Shown: piece after piece, positions 35,339-43,306 of the stretch
Numbering within the stretch: the stretch's first letter is position 1
How the letters are laid out: every line of letters starts with the position of its first letter
From: Bacteroidota bacterium
GTDB lineage: Bacteria > Bacteroidota > Bacteroidia > Flavobacteriales_E > Vicingaceae
DNA: 64,000 nt
Direction: 5' to 3'
NCBI GenBank assembly: GCA_013112545.1
Contig: JABFGJ010000002.1
Span: 329,337-393,336, forward strand
The notes under the pieces: model-generated
Databases searched by the model: none
The model's input: only the letters and a program-made list of their open reading frames with translations
Told to the model about the DNA's origin: nothing
Translations under genes and position numbers: made by a program

Positions 35339-36649
35339 ATGCTACTGATTTATATTCCCAAAATAACTCCAAGAAATAGATATACCATTAAAACGGTATT
35401 TAATCATTTGTTGCAATTGTCTGAATTTCAATTAACATCAGATGTTGACCGTTTTTCAGAATATGTAGGAGAAAAATTAACTTATGCCAAAAAACCTCTA
35501 GGCGATGAATTGTTTATCTATGCATCAGGACTTCTAGAGAAAAAAGGTATTGACGAACAAAAGATTGAATTTGGAGAATTCGATGGATTAATTACTTTGT
35601 TTGCCAACAAAACAAAATCGGCTTTGCCTTATGATATTTTTTCTGCGGTTTTTTATATGCTTTCTAGGTATGAAGAATATTTGCCTCATCGCCGCGATCA
35701 TTATGACCGATTTATTGCAAAAGAATCCTTGGCTTACAAAATGGGCTTTTTGCAAACAGCTGTTGTCGATCGTTGGGCTTTACAACTCAAGAAAGTGATA
35801 CTAGCCAAATTCCCGAATACGGCATTCAAACCACGTACATACAGTTATATCCCTACTATCGACATTGATAATGCTTTTGCTTATAAAGAAAAAGGACTCA
35901 TTAGAACAATGGGTGGTTTTTTCAAAAATTTAATGAAACTTAATTTCAGGCAAATAAAGGATCAAATATTGGTGCTTTTAGATAGAAAATCAGACCCTTA
36001 TGATACGTATAATTATCAGAGGAATATTCAGAAAAAATACAATTTACACCCCATTTATTTTATTTTACTGGGCGATTATGGATTTAATGACAAAAATATT
36101 TCTTACGAGAAAAGGAACTTTCAGTCTCTTATAAAAAACTTGGCGGATTATGCCCAAATTGGTATTCACCCTTCATTTGGCTCAAATCAAAAAACAGAGA
36201 ACTTGCATAAAGAAATTTTAAGGCTAGAAGAAATTGTTAAAAGGGACATTACCAAAAGCAGACAACATTTTTTAAAATTGAGCATGCCAGAAACCTATCG
36301 TAACTTGGTGAAAGAAGATATTTTAGAAGATTACACCATGGGTTTTGCCAATGAGTTGGGTTTTCGGGCAGGAACATGCAGCCCATATCCATTTTATGAT
36401 TTAGATGAAGAAGTAGAATGCAAATTGACTGTTTTTCCATTTCAAGTGATGGAATCGACTTTGAGGTATTATCAAAATATTGGAATCACTGAAAGCATTC
36501 GGGCAATAAAAGCAATTATTGATGAAGTGAAAGCAGTTGATGGAACATTTATAAGTCTTTGGCACAATGAGAGTTTGGGAGAGAATTCCGATTGGATAGG
36601 TTGGACAAAAGTGTATGAAGAAATGATTGCTTATGCATTAATTAAATGA
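35339..36649 (+). CDS. polysaccharide deacetylase family protein
   Basis: 436-aa cytoplasmic-looking protein of the NodB/carbohydrate esterase 4 superfamily as used in Bacteroidota. A DUF7033-like N-terminal part precedes the catalytic barrel. The motif PTIDIDNAFAYKEKG (~172-186) supplies the metal-binding Asp, IGIHPSFGSN (~280) the His pair region, and TFISLWHNESLG near the end the last barrel motif. It follows radC by one base, so they are probably co-transcribed. Substrate unknown. Confidence 0.75.
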   Translation: MLLIYIPKITPRNRYTIKTVFNHLLQLSEFQLTSDVDRFSEYVGEKLTYAKKPLGDELFIYASGLLEKKGIDEQKIEFGEFDGLITLFANKTKSALPYDIFSAVFYMLSRYEEYLPHRRDHYDRFIAKESLAYKMGFLQTAVVDRWALQLKKVILAKFPNTAFKPRTYSYIPTIDIDNAFAYKEKGLIRTMGGFFKNLMKLNFRQIKDQILVLLDRKSDPYDTYNYQRNIQKKYNLHPIYFILLGDYGFNDKNISYEKRNFQSLIKNLADYAQIGIHPSFGSNQKTENLHKEILRLEEIVKRDITKSRQHFLKLSMPETYRNLVKEDILEDYTMGFANELGFRAGTCSPYPFYDLDEEVECKLTVFPFQVMESTLRYYQNIGITESIRAIKAIIDEVKAVDGTFISLWHNESLGENSDWIGWTKVYEEMIAYALIK

Positions 36650-36673
36650 TTTTTTCTACCTGAATAAAACAAT

Positions 36674-36681
36674 TAAATTTG
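36674..36681 (+). promoter_or_regulatory. TAnnTTTG -7 element of the upp operon
   Basis: TAAATTTG, 19 bases before the upp ATG at 36701. A good -33 TTG was not found at the usual distance. Confidence 0.55.
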
Positions 36682-36700
36682 ACCTTTAAAATTCACTACT

Positions 36701-37357
36701 ATGAGCCGTGTTCGCATTTTAACTGAAGAGACTAATTCTGTTTTTAATCAATTTATTGCAGAAATAAGAGATCACAAAATTCAAAAAGATCGATTGCGTT
36801 TCAGACGAAATTTAGAACGAACAGGTGAGCTTTTTGCTTATGAAATTTCTAAAACATTACCCTTTGTCAAAACTGAAATAACGACTCCCTTGGGTGTGTC
36901 AGAAGATCAATTAATAAAGGAGCAGCCTGTATTGATTACCATTTTAAGGGCGGGTTTGCCTTTGCATCAAGGATTGTTAAATTATTTAGATAAGGCTGAT
37001 AATGGGTACATATCTGCTTATAGAAAGCATCATAAAGATGGTAGTTTTGATATTGAATTGGAGTATTTGGCTTGTCCAACACTAGAAGGAAGAATAGTGA
37101 TTTTGTCAGACCCTATGTTGGCTACTGGCTCATCTATGATATTGGCTTATAAGGCATTGTTGTCAAAAGGAAAGCCTAAACATTGTCATATCGTGTCTTT
37201 AATTGGAAGTCATGAAGGTTTGGAATATGCTAAGAAAAATTTGCCGACCAACACAACCATTTGGCTTGGCGCAGTTGATCAAGAAATGACTGCTCAATCG
37301 TATATCGTTCCTGGTTTGGGCGATGCAGGTGACTTGGCTTTTGGAACTAAAGAATAA
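36701..37357 (+). CDS. upp: uracil phosphoribosyltransferase
   Basis: 218-aa salvage enzyme making UMP from uracil and PRPP in the cytoplasm. The PRPP loop is LSDPMLATGSS (~130-140) and the C-terminal GLGDAGDLAFG is the uracil-binding region. Length is normal. First gene of a plus-strand run of five genes (upp, membrane protein, yjjG, DAHPS/CM, ABM) whose members overlap or are within 2 bases of each other. Confidence 0.95.
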   Translation: MSRVRILTEETNSVFNQFIAEIRDHKIQKDRLRFRRNLERTGELFAYEISKTLPFVKTEITTPLGVSEDQLIKEQPVLITILRAGLPLHQGLLNYLDKADNGYISAYRKHHKDGSFDIELEYLACPTLEGRIVILSDPMLATGSSMILAYKALLSKGKPKHCHIVSLIGSHEGLEYAKKNLPTNTTIWLGAVDQEMTAQSYIVPGLGDAGDLAFGTKE

Positions 37358-37359
37358 GT

Positions 37360-37803
37360 ATGGAAGAAATTTGGCAAATTGCCGGTTTGTTTCTTTTTAG
37401 TGCTGTCCGGTTTTTTTTGGCACCTCCCGCCGCTGTTATTGCAGGTTATGGTTTTTTGTCAACGGTTATTATCACGTTTAGCGGAGGGTCAATTGGTTTT
37501 GTGCTTTATTACAAATTTTGGCAGATTTTAAAAACCAGTTTTGCAAAGCTTTTCAAATTCAAGAAAAAAGGAAATAAGAAGACCTTTAGCAAAAAAAACA
37601 AATTGATTGTTAAGGCTAAATTAAACTATGGTATGATTGGTATAGCACTGTTAACTCCAATTTTGCTAAGCATTCCATTTGGTGCTATCTTGGCTGCTAA
37701 CTATTATCCAAATAATAAAAAAGTTATTCCTGTATTTCTAAGTTCTATCTTAATTTGGTCAATCGGATTGACATACATTTCTCTATATATTAAATTGCCT
37801 TGA
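37360..37803 (+). CDS. small polytopic membrane protein
   Basis: 147-aa protein with about four membrane helices (~4-24, 26-50, 92-112, 120-142) and a Lys-rich cytoplasmic loop at ~58-84. Resembles the small-export/DedA-like membrane proteins in outline, but no family was recognised. Two bases after the upp stop; the next gene's TTG start overlaps its stop (TTGA). Confidence 0.6.
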   Translation: MEEIWQIAGLFLFSAVRFFLAPPAAVIAGYGFLSTVIITFSGGSIGFVLYYKFWQILKTSFAKLFKFKKKGNKKTFSKKNKLIVKAKLNYGMIGIALLTPILLSIPFGAILAANYYPNNKKVIPVFLSSILIWSIGLTYISLYIKLP

Positions 37804-38492
37804 AAAAATATAAACACCTCTTCTTTGACTTAGACAGAACTTTGTGGGATTTTGAAAGAAATTCTACAGAAACAATTACTGATTTACTCGAGAGTTTAGA
37901 CTTAAAAAACAAGAACATAGGGAATGCGCATGATTTTTTAAATGTGTATAAATCAAAAAATCAAGAATTGTGGCTTGCATATAGGCAAGGGAAAATTTCT
38001 AAAGATAAACTTAGGCAAGAGCGTTTTCATCAAGCTTTTTTGCATTTTGAATTAAATGATCCAGAACTAGCTCTACATTTTAATGATAAATATGTAGAAA
38101 TATGTTCTTCAAAACCGCATTTATTACCTAATGCTAAGGAAGTACTTCGCTACTTAGACGAGCATTACATGATGCACATTATCACCAATGGATTTGTGGA
38201 AGCACAATATGTGAAAATTAAAAACACTGGTTTAGAGAACTATTTTAAGCAGGTGGTTGTTTCTGATGGGCTTGGCTATCGCAAGCCGGATAAACGTATT
38301 TTTCACCATGCCATGAAACTTGCAGGAGCAAGTCAAAAGGATAGTTTGATGATAGGCGATGATTACGATGCAGACATTGTTGGAGCTCGAGCAATTGGTA
38401 TAGATCAGGTGTATTTTAAGCCCATGCATGAGAAGCCAAAGGAAGCAACTTTCGAGATTACTGATTTAAAAGAATTACTTGAATTTCTATAA
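37800..38492 (+). CDS. yjjG: pyrimidine nucleotidase, YjjG family (HAD phosphatase)
   Basis: 230-aa HAD phosphatase. Motif I is FFDLDRTLWDF (Asp10 and Asp12), motif II ITNGF, motif III Lys in YRKPDKRIF and motif IV MIGDDYDADIVGA. YjjG homologues are noncanonical pyrimidine nucleotidases that remove damaged or non-canonical dUMP-type nucleotides. The start is a TTG at 37800 that overlaps the stop of the preceding gene, supported by the coupling and by the normal motif I position. Sits beside upp, fitting a nucleotide-salvage role. Confidence 0.9.
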   Translation: MKKYKHLFFDLDRTLWDFERNSTETITDLLESLDLKNKNIGNAHDFLNVYKSKNQELWLAYRQGKISKDKLRQERFHQAFLHFELNDPELALHFNDKYVEICSSKPHLLPNAKEVLRYLDEHYMMHIITNGFVEAQYVKIKNTGLENYFKQVVVSDGLGYRKPDKRIFHHAMKLAGASQKDSLMIGDDYDADIVGARAIGIDQVYFKPMHEKPKEATFEITDLKELLEFL

Positions 38493-39574
38493 TGGTACAA
38501 GAATTAAGCACAGCAGACGAAACCTTGTGGTTAGGCAATAAAAAGCCCTATTACTTTTTTGGGCCATGTAGTGCCGAATCTCGCGAGCAAGTCATGGAAA
38601 CAGCTAAAGGAATTGCTGCAAATTTCGATCAAGTGATTTTTAGAGCAGGAATTTGGAAACCGAGAACTCGCCCTGGCACATTTGAAGGAGTAGGAGTGAA
38701 AGGATTGGACTGGTTAAAAGAAGTGAAAGAAACTTTTGGATTTAAAATTACAACAGAAGTGGCTACTGCCAAACACCTTGAAGCTTGTTTAAAAGCCGAA
38801 ATGGATGTAGTTTGGATAGGGGCGAGAACAACGGTAAATCCTTTTTCTGTTCAAGAAATTGCCGATGCATTGGAAGGGGTGCAAATTCCAGTTTTTGTTA
38901 AAAATCCGATTTATCCTGACTTGTCTTTGTGGTTAGGTGCAATAGAACGAATTCAGAAAGCAGGAATAAAGCAAGTGGGCGTCATTCATCGTGGATTTCA
39001 ATTGCAAGACAATGGCCCTTATCGCAACAATCCATTCTGGGATTTAGCGATACGTTTACGCTCAAAATATCCCAATATTCCAATGATTTGTGATGTTAGC
39101 CACATTTCGGGAACGCCAGATTTATTAGAGCATGTGGCACAAAAAGCCATTGATTTAGACATGGATGGTTTGATGATAGAAACCCATGTATTCCCAGAGA
39201 AAGCATTAAGTGATAGTCAGCAACAAGTCAACCCCGAGCTATTGAATCAGATAGTGGCTCAGCTAACTCCTAAAAATAAAGTATCTACAAATGCTGCATT
39301 TAAAACCAATTTAGAGCGTTTAAGAGAGCAAATTGATTTAGTTGACGATGAGTTGTTGGAGAAATTGGCTGTTCGAATGCAACTCGCTAAACAAATAGGA
39401 ATTGACAAAAAGCAGAACAATGTTACCATTCTACAAATAGAACGATGGAAACGCACCCTGGAGCGCAGTTTAAAAAATGGCACTTCATTGGGTTTAAGCA
39501 CAAAATTTTTAGAAGGAATGTTGCATTTGATTCACGACGAATCCATACGAAAACAAACAGATAGCTTAGAATGA
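38492..39574 (+). CDS. bifunctional DAHP synthase / chorismate mutase type II
   Basis: 360-aa enzyme that starts the shikimate pathway and converts chorismate to prephenate. The DAHP synthase part (residues ~15-265) carries GPCSAESREQ, RAGIWKPRTRPGTFEG and GVIHRGFQ. The AroQ-type chorismate mutase lies at ~275-355, with NLERLREQIDLVDDELL and the catalytic basic residues. This fusion order is typical of Bacteroidota. It overlaps yjjG by one base and the ABM gene by four bases. Confidence 0.93.
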   Translation: MVQELSTADETLWLGNKKPYYFFGPCSAESREQVMETAKGIAANFDQVIFRAGIWKPRTRPGTFEGVGVKGLDWLKEVKETFGFKITTEVATAKHLEACLKAEMDVVWIGARTTVNPFSVQEIADALEGVQIPVFVKNPIYPDLSLWLGAIERIQKAGIKQVGVIHRGFQLQDNGPYRNNPFWDLAIRLRSKYPNIPMICDVSHISGTPDLLEHVAQKAIDLDMDGLMIETHVFPEKALSDSQQQVNPELLNQIVAQLTPKNKVSTNAAFKTNLERLREQIDLVDDELLEKLAVRMQLAKQIGIDKKQNNVTILQIERWKRTLERSLKNGTSLGLSTKFLEGMLHLIHDESIRKQTDSLE

Positions 39575-39897
39575 ACGAATTTGCAAATACACCCAAACCG
39601 CCTTATTATGCGGTTATTTTTTCTTCTACTTTAAAAGTGAATACAAAAGAATACCAAGAAGTTTCCATTCAAATGGAAGAACTAGCGCTAGAAAATGAAG
39701 GGTTTTTAGGTTATGAAGCGGCTCGTGATGGCTTTGGTATTTTTATCTCCTTTTGGAAAGATTTAGATTCTATAAAAAAGTGGAAAGCCGAAAGCGAACA
39801 CCAAATAGCCCAAAAGCGTGGACGAGCAGAATGGTATAAGCGCTTTAAAGTTCGAATAGCTAAAGTAGAACGCGATTATGGCTTTGAATCAGAATAG
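39571..39897 (+). CDS. antibiotic biosynthesis monooxygenase (ABM) domain protein
   Basis: 108-aa dimeric alpha/beta-barrel protein. The ABM fold segments YAVIFSSTLK, YQEVSIQMEELALENEGFLGYE and ISFWKDLDSIKKWK are all present. Members often degrade small molecules or heme; no substrate can be called here. The ATG overlaps the stop of the DAHPS gene (ATGA). Last gene of the operon, followed directly by a MITE-like insertion. Confidence 0.85.
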   Translation: MNEFANTPKPPYYAVIFSSTLKVNTKEYQEVSIQMEELALENEGFLGYEAARDGFGIFISFWKDLDSIKKWKAESEHQIAQKRGRAEWYKRFKVRIAKVERDYGFESE

Positions 39898-40145
39898 GAT
39901 TTAGAATCACTGGTGTCCGATAAAACTTTTCTTATAATTTTCACACAAGCATAATATACTGTATAAATTATTTAAAATTAACAATATACAATAATGTGTT
40001 CTGTATTCAACTTGATGTTTTTATTTTGGGACTGCTTTTTGATAAGGGCTGAGTTTTTTGTTTTACTTTTTGCTCATCAAAAAGTAAACTAAAACCCAAT
40101 AGAACATCAAGATTAGAAGTTTGTCGGACAATAATGATTTAGAAT
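39898..40145. mobile_element. MITE-like insertion with inverted ends and 10-bp target duplication
   Basis: A ~228-bp element at 39908-40135 bounded by the direct repeat GATTTAGAAT (39898-39907 and 40136-40145), which fits a target-site duplication. Just inside lie inverted ends: TGTCCGATAAAAC on the left (39914-39926) and, read inwards from the right, TGTCCGACAAAC (40119-40130). Inside are a second inverted pair, CTTGATGTT (40011-40019) and AACATCAAG (40103-40111), and an 11-pair hairpin (40062-40088). No transposase is present, so it is probably non-autonomous. An IS family cannot be named; 10-bp duplications are known for IS4-type elements. Confidence 0.6.
40062..40088. repeat. hairpin inside the MITE-like element
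   Basis: TTTACTTTTTG and CAAAAAGTAAA, 11 pairs, five-base loop CTCAT. Confidence 0.75.
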
Positions 40146-40188
40146 ATCTTTCCAAGTAAAAAAATCTATTTTTAGTTGATATCCATAA

Positions 40189-40320
40189 ATGAACCCTCCT
40201 TACGAAATAACTCCAGAAATTCTAAAGTTAATTAGTTCTATTTCAGAGAAAATTGGGGAAATAAATGCGCTGTTTTTAAACAGGCCTTCTCCAAAAAGGG
40301 GAGTATTTATTTTGCCATAG
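40189..40320 (+). pseudogene. 5' fragment of a Fic-family gene
   Basis: 43 codons starting MNPPYEITPEILKLI and running through SSISEKIGEINALFLNRPSPK. This matches, from memory, the N-terminal helices of Fic (AMP-transferase) family proteins. The similarity stops around 40297 and the frame ends at TAG (40318-40320); no HxFx(D/E) Fic motif follows. It is a leftover of a lost gene, 44 bases past the MITE-like element. Confidence 0.6.
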
Positions 40321-40417
40321 CCATAAGGCCTATACCTTTTTTAAAATCTACACACTTAATGGGATACTCTCAGTTTGCTTTAAGCTTGTTTAGTTCTCAT
40401 TCTGGTAAATATAGCGT
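40321..40417. other. non-coding tail of the 39.9-40.4 kb accessory gap
   Basis: With the MITE-like element and the fic fragment this completes the 520-base stretch without an intact gene. I see no further gene, promoter or terminator in it. Confidence 0.4.
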
Positions 40418-40765
40418 TTAGTCTTTCCTCCTATATTTAAAAGTCTTTGAAGGTCGATCTTCCACCGAATCCTTATTTACTACTGGTTTAGGCTTCTTTT
40501 TTTCTTCTGCTCTTTTTTGGGCAACAGAAGTTGGTTTTTCATCCATTGGTCCTCGCTTATGAATGATAAGTCCATTCAAGAAATTCCGTAGAATTTGATC
40601 TTGCAAAGGCATGTATTTTTCATGGTCTTCTTTTCTGAAAAAAGCACCCAACTCACTTTTGCTAATATCATAATCTACCAATTTTAATATTTCGACAATA
40701 TCCTCATCTTTTAAGCTAAGTGCAACGCGTAATTTTTTAATGATATCGTTATTGTTTAAAGGCAT
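40418..40765 (-). CDS. DUF1456 family protein, short form
   Basis: 115-aa protein with the DUF1456 (YehS-like) signature, NNDIIKKLRVALSLKDEDIVEILKLVDYDISKSELGAFF (quoted in part), ~residues 4-43, and LRNFLNGLIIHKRG at ~59-72. E. coli YehS has about 156 residues with two repeats; here one full repeat plus a partial second, then a Lys-rich tail. Function unknown. Confidence 0.8.
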   Translation of the reverse strand: MPLNNNDIIKKLRVALSLKDEDIVEILKLVDYDISKSELGAFFRKEDHEKYMPLQDQILRNFLNGLIIHKRGPMDEKPTSVAQKRAEEKKKPKPVVNKDSVEDRPSKTFKYRRKD

Positions 40766-40828
40766 AGGATTAGAATTTAGAGGGTAAGATACATTAAATA
40801 AAACAAAAGAATTTTGTGCAAACCAAAA

Positions 40829-42259
40829 TTAATATATCAACAGCCTTCCTTCTGTCATTTCATCCATGGCGTAAGTCAAGCCTTCACGACCCAAACCAGA
40901 GTCTTTTACTCCACCGTAAGGCATGTTGTCAATTCTAAATCCTGGAATATTATTGATCATCACTCCTCCAACTTCTAGTTCTTCAAAAGCCATTTTAAAA
41001 TGATCTAATCGGTTAGTGAAAACACCTACTTGCAAACCAAATTTTGAATCGTTATTCATGGCAATGGCTTCTTCGAAAGTTGAAAATTTTTCTAGAACAG
41101 CTACAGGCCCAAATACTTCTTCGCAAGACACTTTCATTGTTGCATCGGTATTGGTTAATAGAGTGGGTTCAAAAAGATTGTGTTCCTTGCTTGCTATTTT
41201 TCCGCCTGTTAAAACAATTGCTCCTGCATTTTTAGCTTCGTTTACCCAAGTTTCAATTCGACCTAAATGTCCTGCATCTATGATTGGCCCTACCAAAGTA
41301 TCCCCATCTTGAGGATTTCCAACCTTAAGATTTTGAATGGATTGGATTAGCGCCTTTTCAAAACGTTCGTAAACTGCTTGATGTACAAAAATTCGTTGCG
41401 TAGAAATACAAATCTGTCCGGCGTATAAATAAGCGCCTTTTGCAACTAAATCTGAAATGGCTTCCACATCCACATCTTCATCTATAATAACGGAGGCATT
41501 TCCACCTAATTCTAAGGTTACTTTCTTTTTGCCGCAAATGCTTTTTAAATACCAGCCCACTTTGTCGCTACCAGTAAAAGACAGTTTTGCAACACGATTA
41601 TCACGAACTAATTTCTCAGCAACAGGAATGTCGCAAACCAATACATTGATCACCCCTGCTGGATAGCCCACCTCTTGCATTAATTCGGCAAATGCCAAGC
41701 AAGACATAGGAGCTTGAGGAGCAGGTTTGATAATGCAAGTACAACCAACTGCTAGGGCTGGGGCAACCTTATGCATCACCAAGTTTAATGGAAAGTTAAA
41801 AGGAGTGATGCATGCAATTACTCCAATGGGATGCCTTTTTGTGAAAGCTGTTTTGCCGGCTCCTGCTGCAAAATCCATAGGAACTACTTCTCCGCCAAAT
41901 CGAGTTGCTTCTTCATAAGCCAGCTGCAAAGTAGTTAAGCATCTATCGATTTCATTAGTAGCATAAGAACGGGGTTTTCCACCTTCATTGATAATGATGT
42001 TGATGAATTTTTCCTTTTGCTCTTCTAGTTTAGTGTGCAACTTTCTCATCATGTCGGCACGTTTGCCAGCCGACCATTTCTTTGTAATTTGAAATGCTGC
42101 ATTAGCTCCAACTATAGCGCTTTCCATTTGCGTTTCACTCGCTTGAGGAATTTTGCCAATTTCTTCACCAGTGTATTTATCTAAGATGCTTAAGTATGAA
42201 CCACTTCCAGTAGAAAGCCATTCGTTGTTAACAAAATTTTTAGACTCATAATTCTTCAT
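40829..42259 (-). CDS. aldehyde dehydrogenase
   Basis: 476-aa NAD(P)-dependent aldehyde dehydrogenase that oxidises an aldehyde to the acid. Seen: the GVIACITPFNFPLNLV segment, IIKPAPQAPMS, SFTGSDKVG (cofactor), LELGGNAS (general base Glu) and GQICIST (nucleophile Cys). The final region KDSGLGREGLTYAMDEMTE is typical. The substrate class cannot be fixed from sequence; nearest to the succinate-semialdehyde/lactaldehyde branch. Confidence 0.92.
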   Translation of the reverse strand: MKNYESKNFVNNEWLSTGSGSYLSILDKYTGEEIGKIPQASETQMESAIVGANAAFQITKKWSAGKRADMMRKLHTKLEEQKEKFINIIINEGGKPRSYATNEIDRCLTTLQLAYEEATRFGGEVVPMDFAAGAGKTAFTKRHPIGVIACITPFNFPLNLVMHKVAPALAVGCTCIIKPAPQAPMSCLAFAELMQEVGYPAGVINVLVCDIPVAEKLVRDNRVAKLSFTGSDKVGWYLKSICGKKKVTLELGGNASVIIDEDVDVEAISDLVAKGAYLYAGQICISTQRIFVHQAVYERFEKALIQSIQNLKVGNPQDGDTLVGPIIDAGHLGRIETWVNEAKNAGAIVLTGGKIASKEHNLFEPTLLTNTDATMKVSCEEVFGPVAVLEKFSTFEEAIAMNNDSKFGLQVGVFTNRLDHFKMAFEELEVGGVMINNIPGFRIDNMPYGGVKDSGLGREGLTYAMDEMTEGRLLIY

Positions 42260-42383
42260 GGTGCCTGCGTTTTAGATTATAAATTAGAATTCAAATTACT
42301 GTGTAAAATTCAGAAATTTAAAGGCATTACTAAGTATTTTGTAGAAGTATTTTTATGGTAGAATTTAAGTCAATTCATCTGAA

Positions 42384-42713
42384 TTATTTTACTTTTCTAC
42401 CATTGGGAACTAGTCGTTCAGTTTGTAAAAGGACTATATCATCTGCATCATCTTCAATGCCTAAGACCAAACATTCGGACATAAAATCGGCGATTTGTTT
42501 AGGTGGAAAATTGACAACAGCCAATATTTGTTTGCCAATTAAGTCTTTTGCGCTATAGTTAGTCTTTATTTGGGCACTAGACTTCTTGATACCAAGCTCA
42601 CCAAAATCGATGATTAGTTTCCATGCAGGCTTTTTGGCCTTTGGAAAATCATGGACTTCTAATATAGTTCCAGTACGGATATCAACATTTTCAAAATCAT
42701 TCCAAGTAATCAT
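42384..42713 (-). CDS. csaA: tRNA-binding domain protein CsaA
   Basis: 109-aa protein consisting of one tRNA-binding (OB) domain: DFENVDIRTGTILEVHDFPKAKKP at its start, then SAQIKTNYSAKDLIGKQ, and VVNFPPKQIADFMSECLVLG. CsaA is a small dimeric tRNA-binding/chaperone protein. The ATG overlaps the DinB stop by four bases (ATGA), so the two genes are coupled. Confidence 0.9.
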   Translation of the reverse strand: MITWNDFENVDIRTGTILEVHDFPKAKKPAWKLIIDFGELGIKKSSAQIKTNYSAKDLIGKQILAVVNFPPKQIADFMSECLVLGIEDDADDIVLLQTERLVPNGRKVK

Positions 42714-43210
42714 GCATTTAAATATTTCTGTTGAATAACATCCATGTGGTGAATTTCATGGCCGATGATGATGTGCATAATTTGTCCAACACTTAATTCA
42801 TTGCCATTTGCTTGGCCTTTTTTTTCTAACATGTCAACGCTGAAACTGTTAAAAAGGTCAATGGTGCTTAATCGAAGGCGTTTAAATTCTTCCAAAAGAT
42901 TTTTAAGGCTTCTATTTTTTGCATTCGCATTTATTACATACGCATTGTGATCATAGCCTAAAAGTTCGTTTGTTTCTCCTCTGGCAAAACTCAAAGCTCT
43001 AAAACAAAAAATTCGTTCGGTATCGATTAAATGCTGTATAATGTCTTTGATACTCCATTTACCTTCGACATAAGACCAGTTTGCTTTTTCTTCATTAACC
43101 ATTACCAGGGTTTTAATGCTTTCTTTCAAATTTAATTCGAGCAATAAAATCGGGTCGCCTTTTGGCACTTTTTCAAAATATTGTTGGTAATAAACTGGTA
43201 ATGAGGACAT
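42710..43210 (-). CDS. DinB-like metal-binding protein
   Basis: 166-aa DinB superfamily four-helix protein. The metal ligands are His residues in IIQHLIDTER (~50-60) and HEIHHMDV (~155). Family members bind a divalent metal and include thiol-transferases; this one is uncharacterised. Upstream of csaA. Confidence 0.85.
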   Translation of the reverse strand: MSSLPVYYQQYFEKVPKGDPILLLELNLKESIKTLVMVNEEKANWSYVEGKWSIKDIIQHLIDTERIFCFRALSFARGETNELLGYDHNAYVINANAKNRSLKNLLEEFKRLRLSTIDLFNSFSVDMLEKKGQANGNELSVGQIMHIIIGHEIHHMDVIQQKYLNA

Positions 43211-43306
43211 AATTAAAAGTTTTTTTAAAGAAATGGAATATAAAATCGGTTAAATATCGAAAAAAAAATTATCTTGTATGCAAAACCAACTAATAAAAAC
43301 ACAAAC

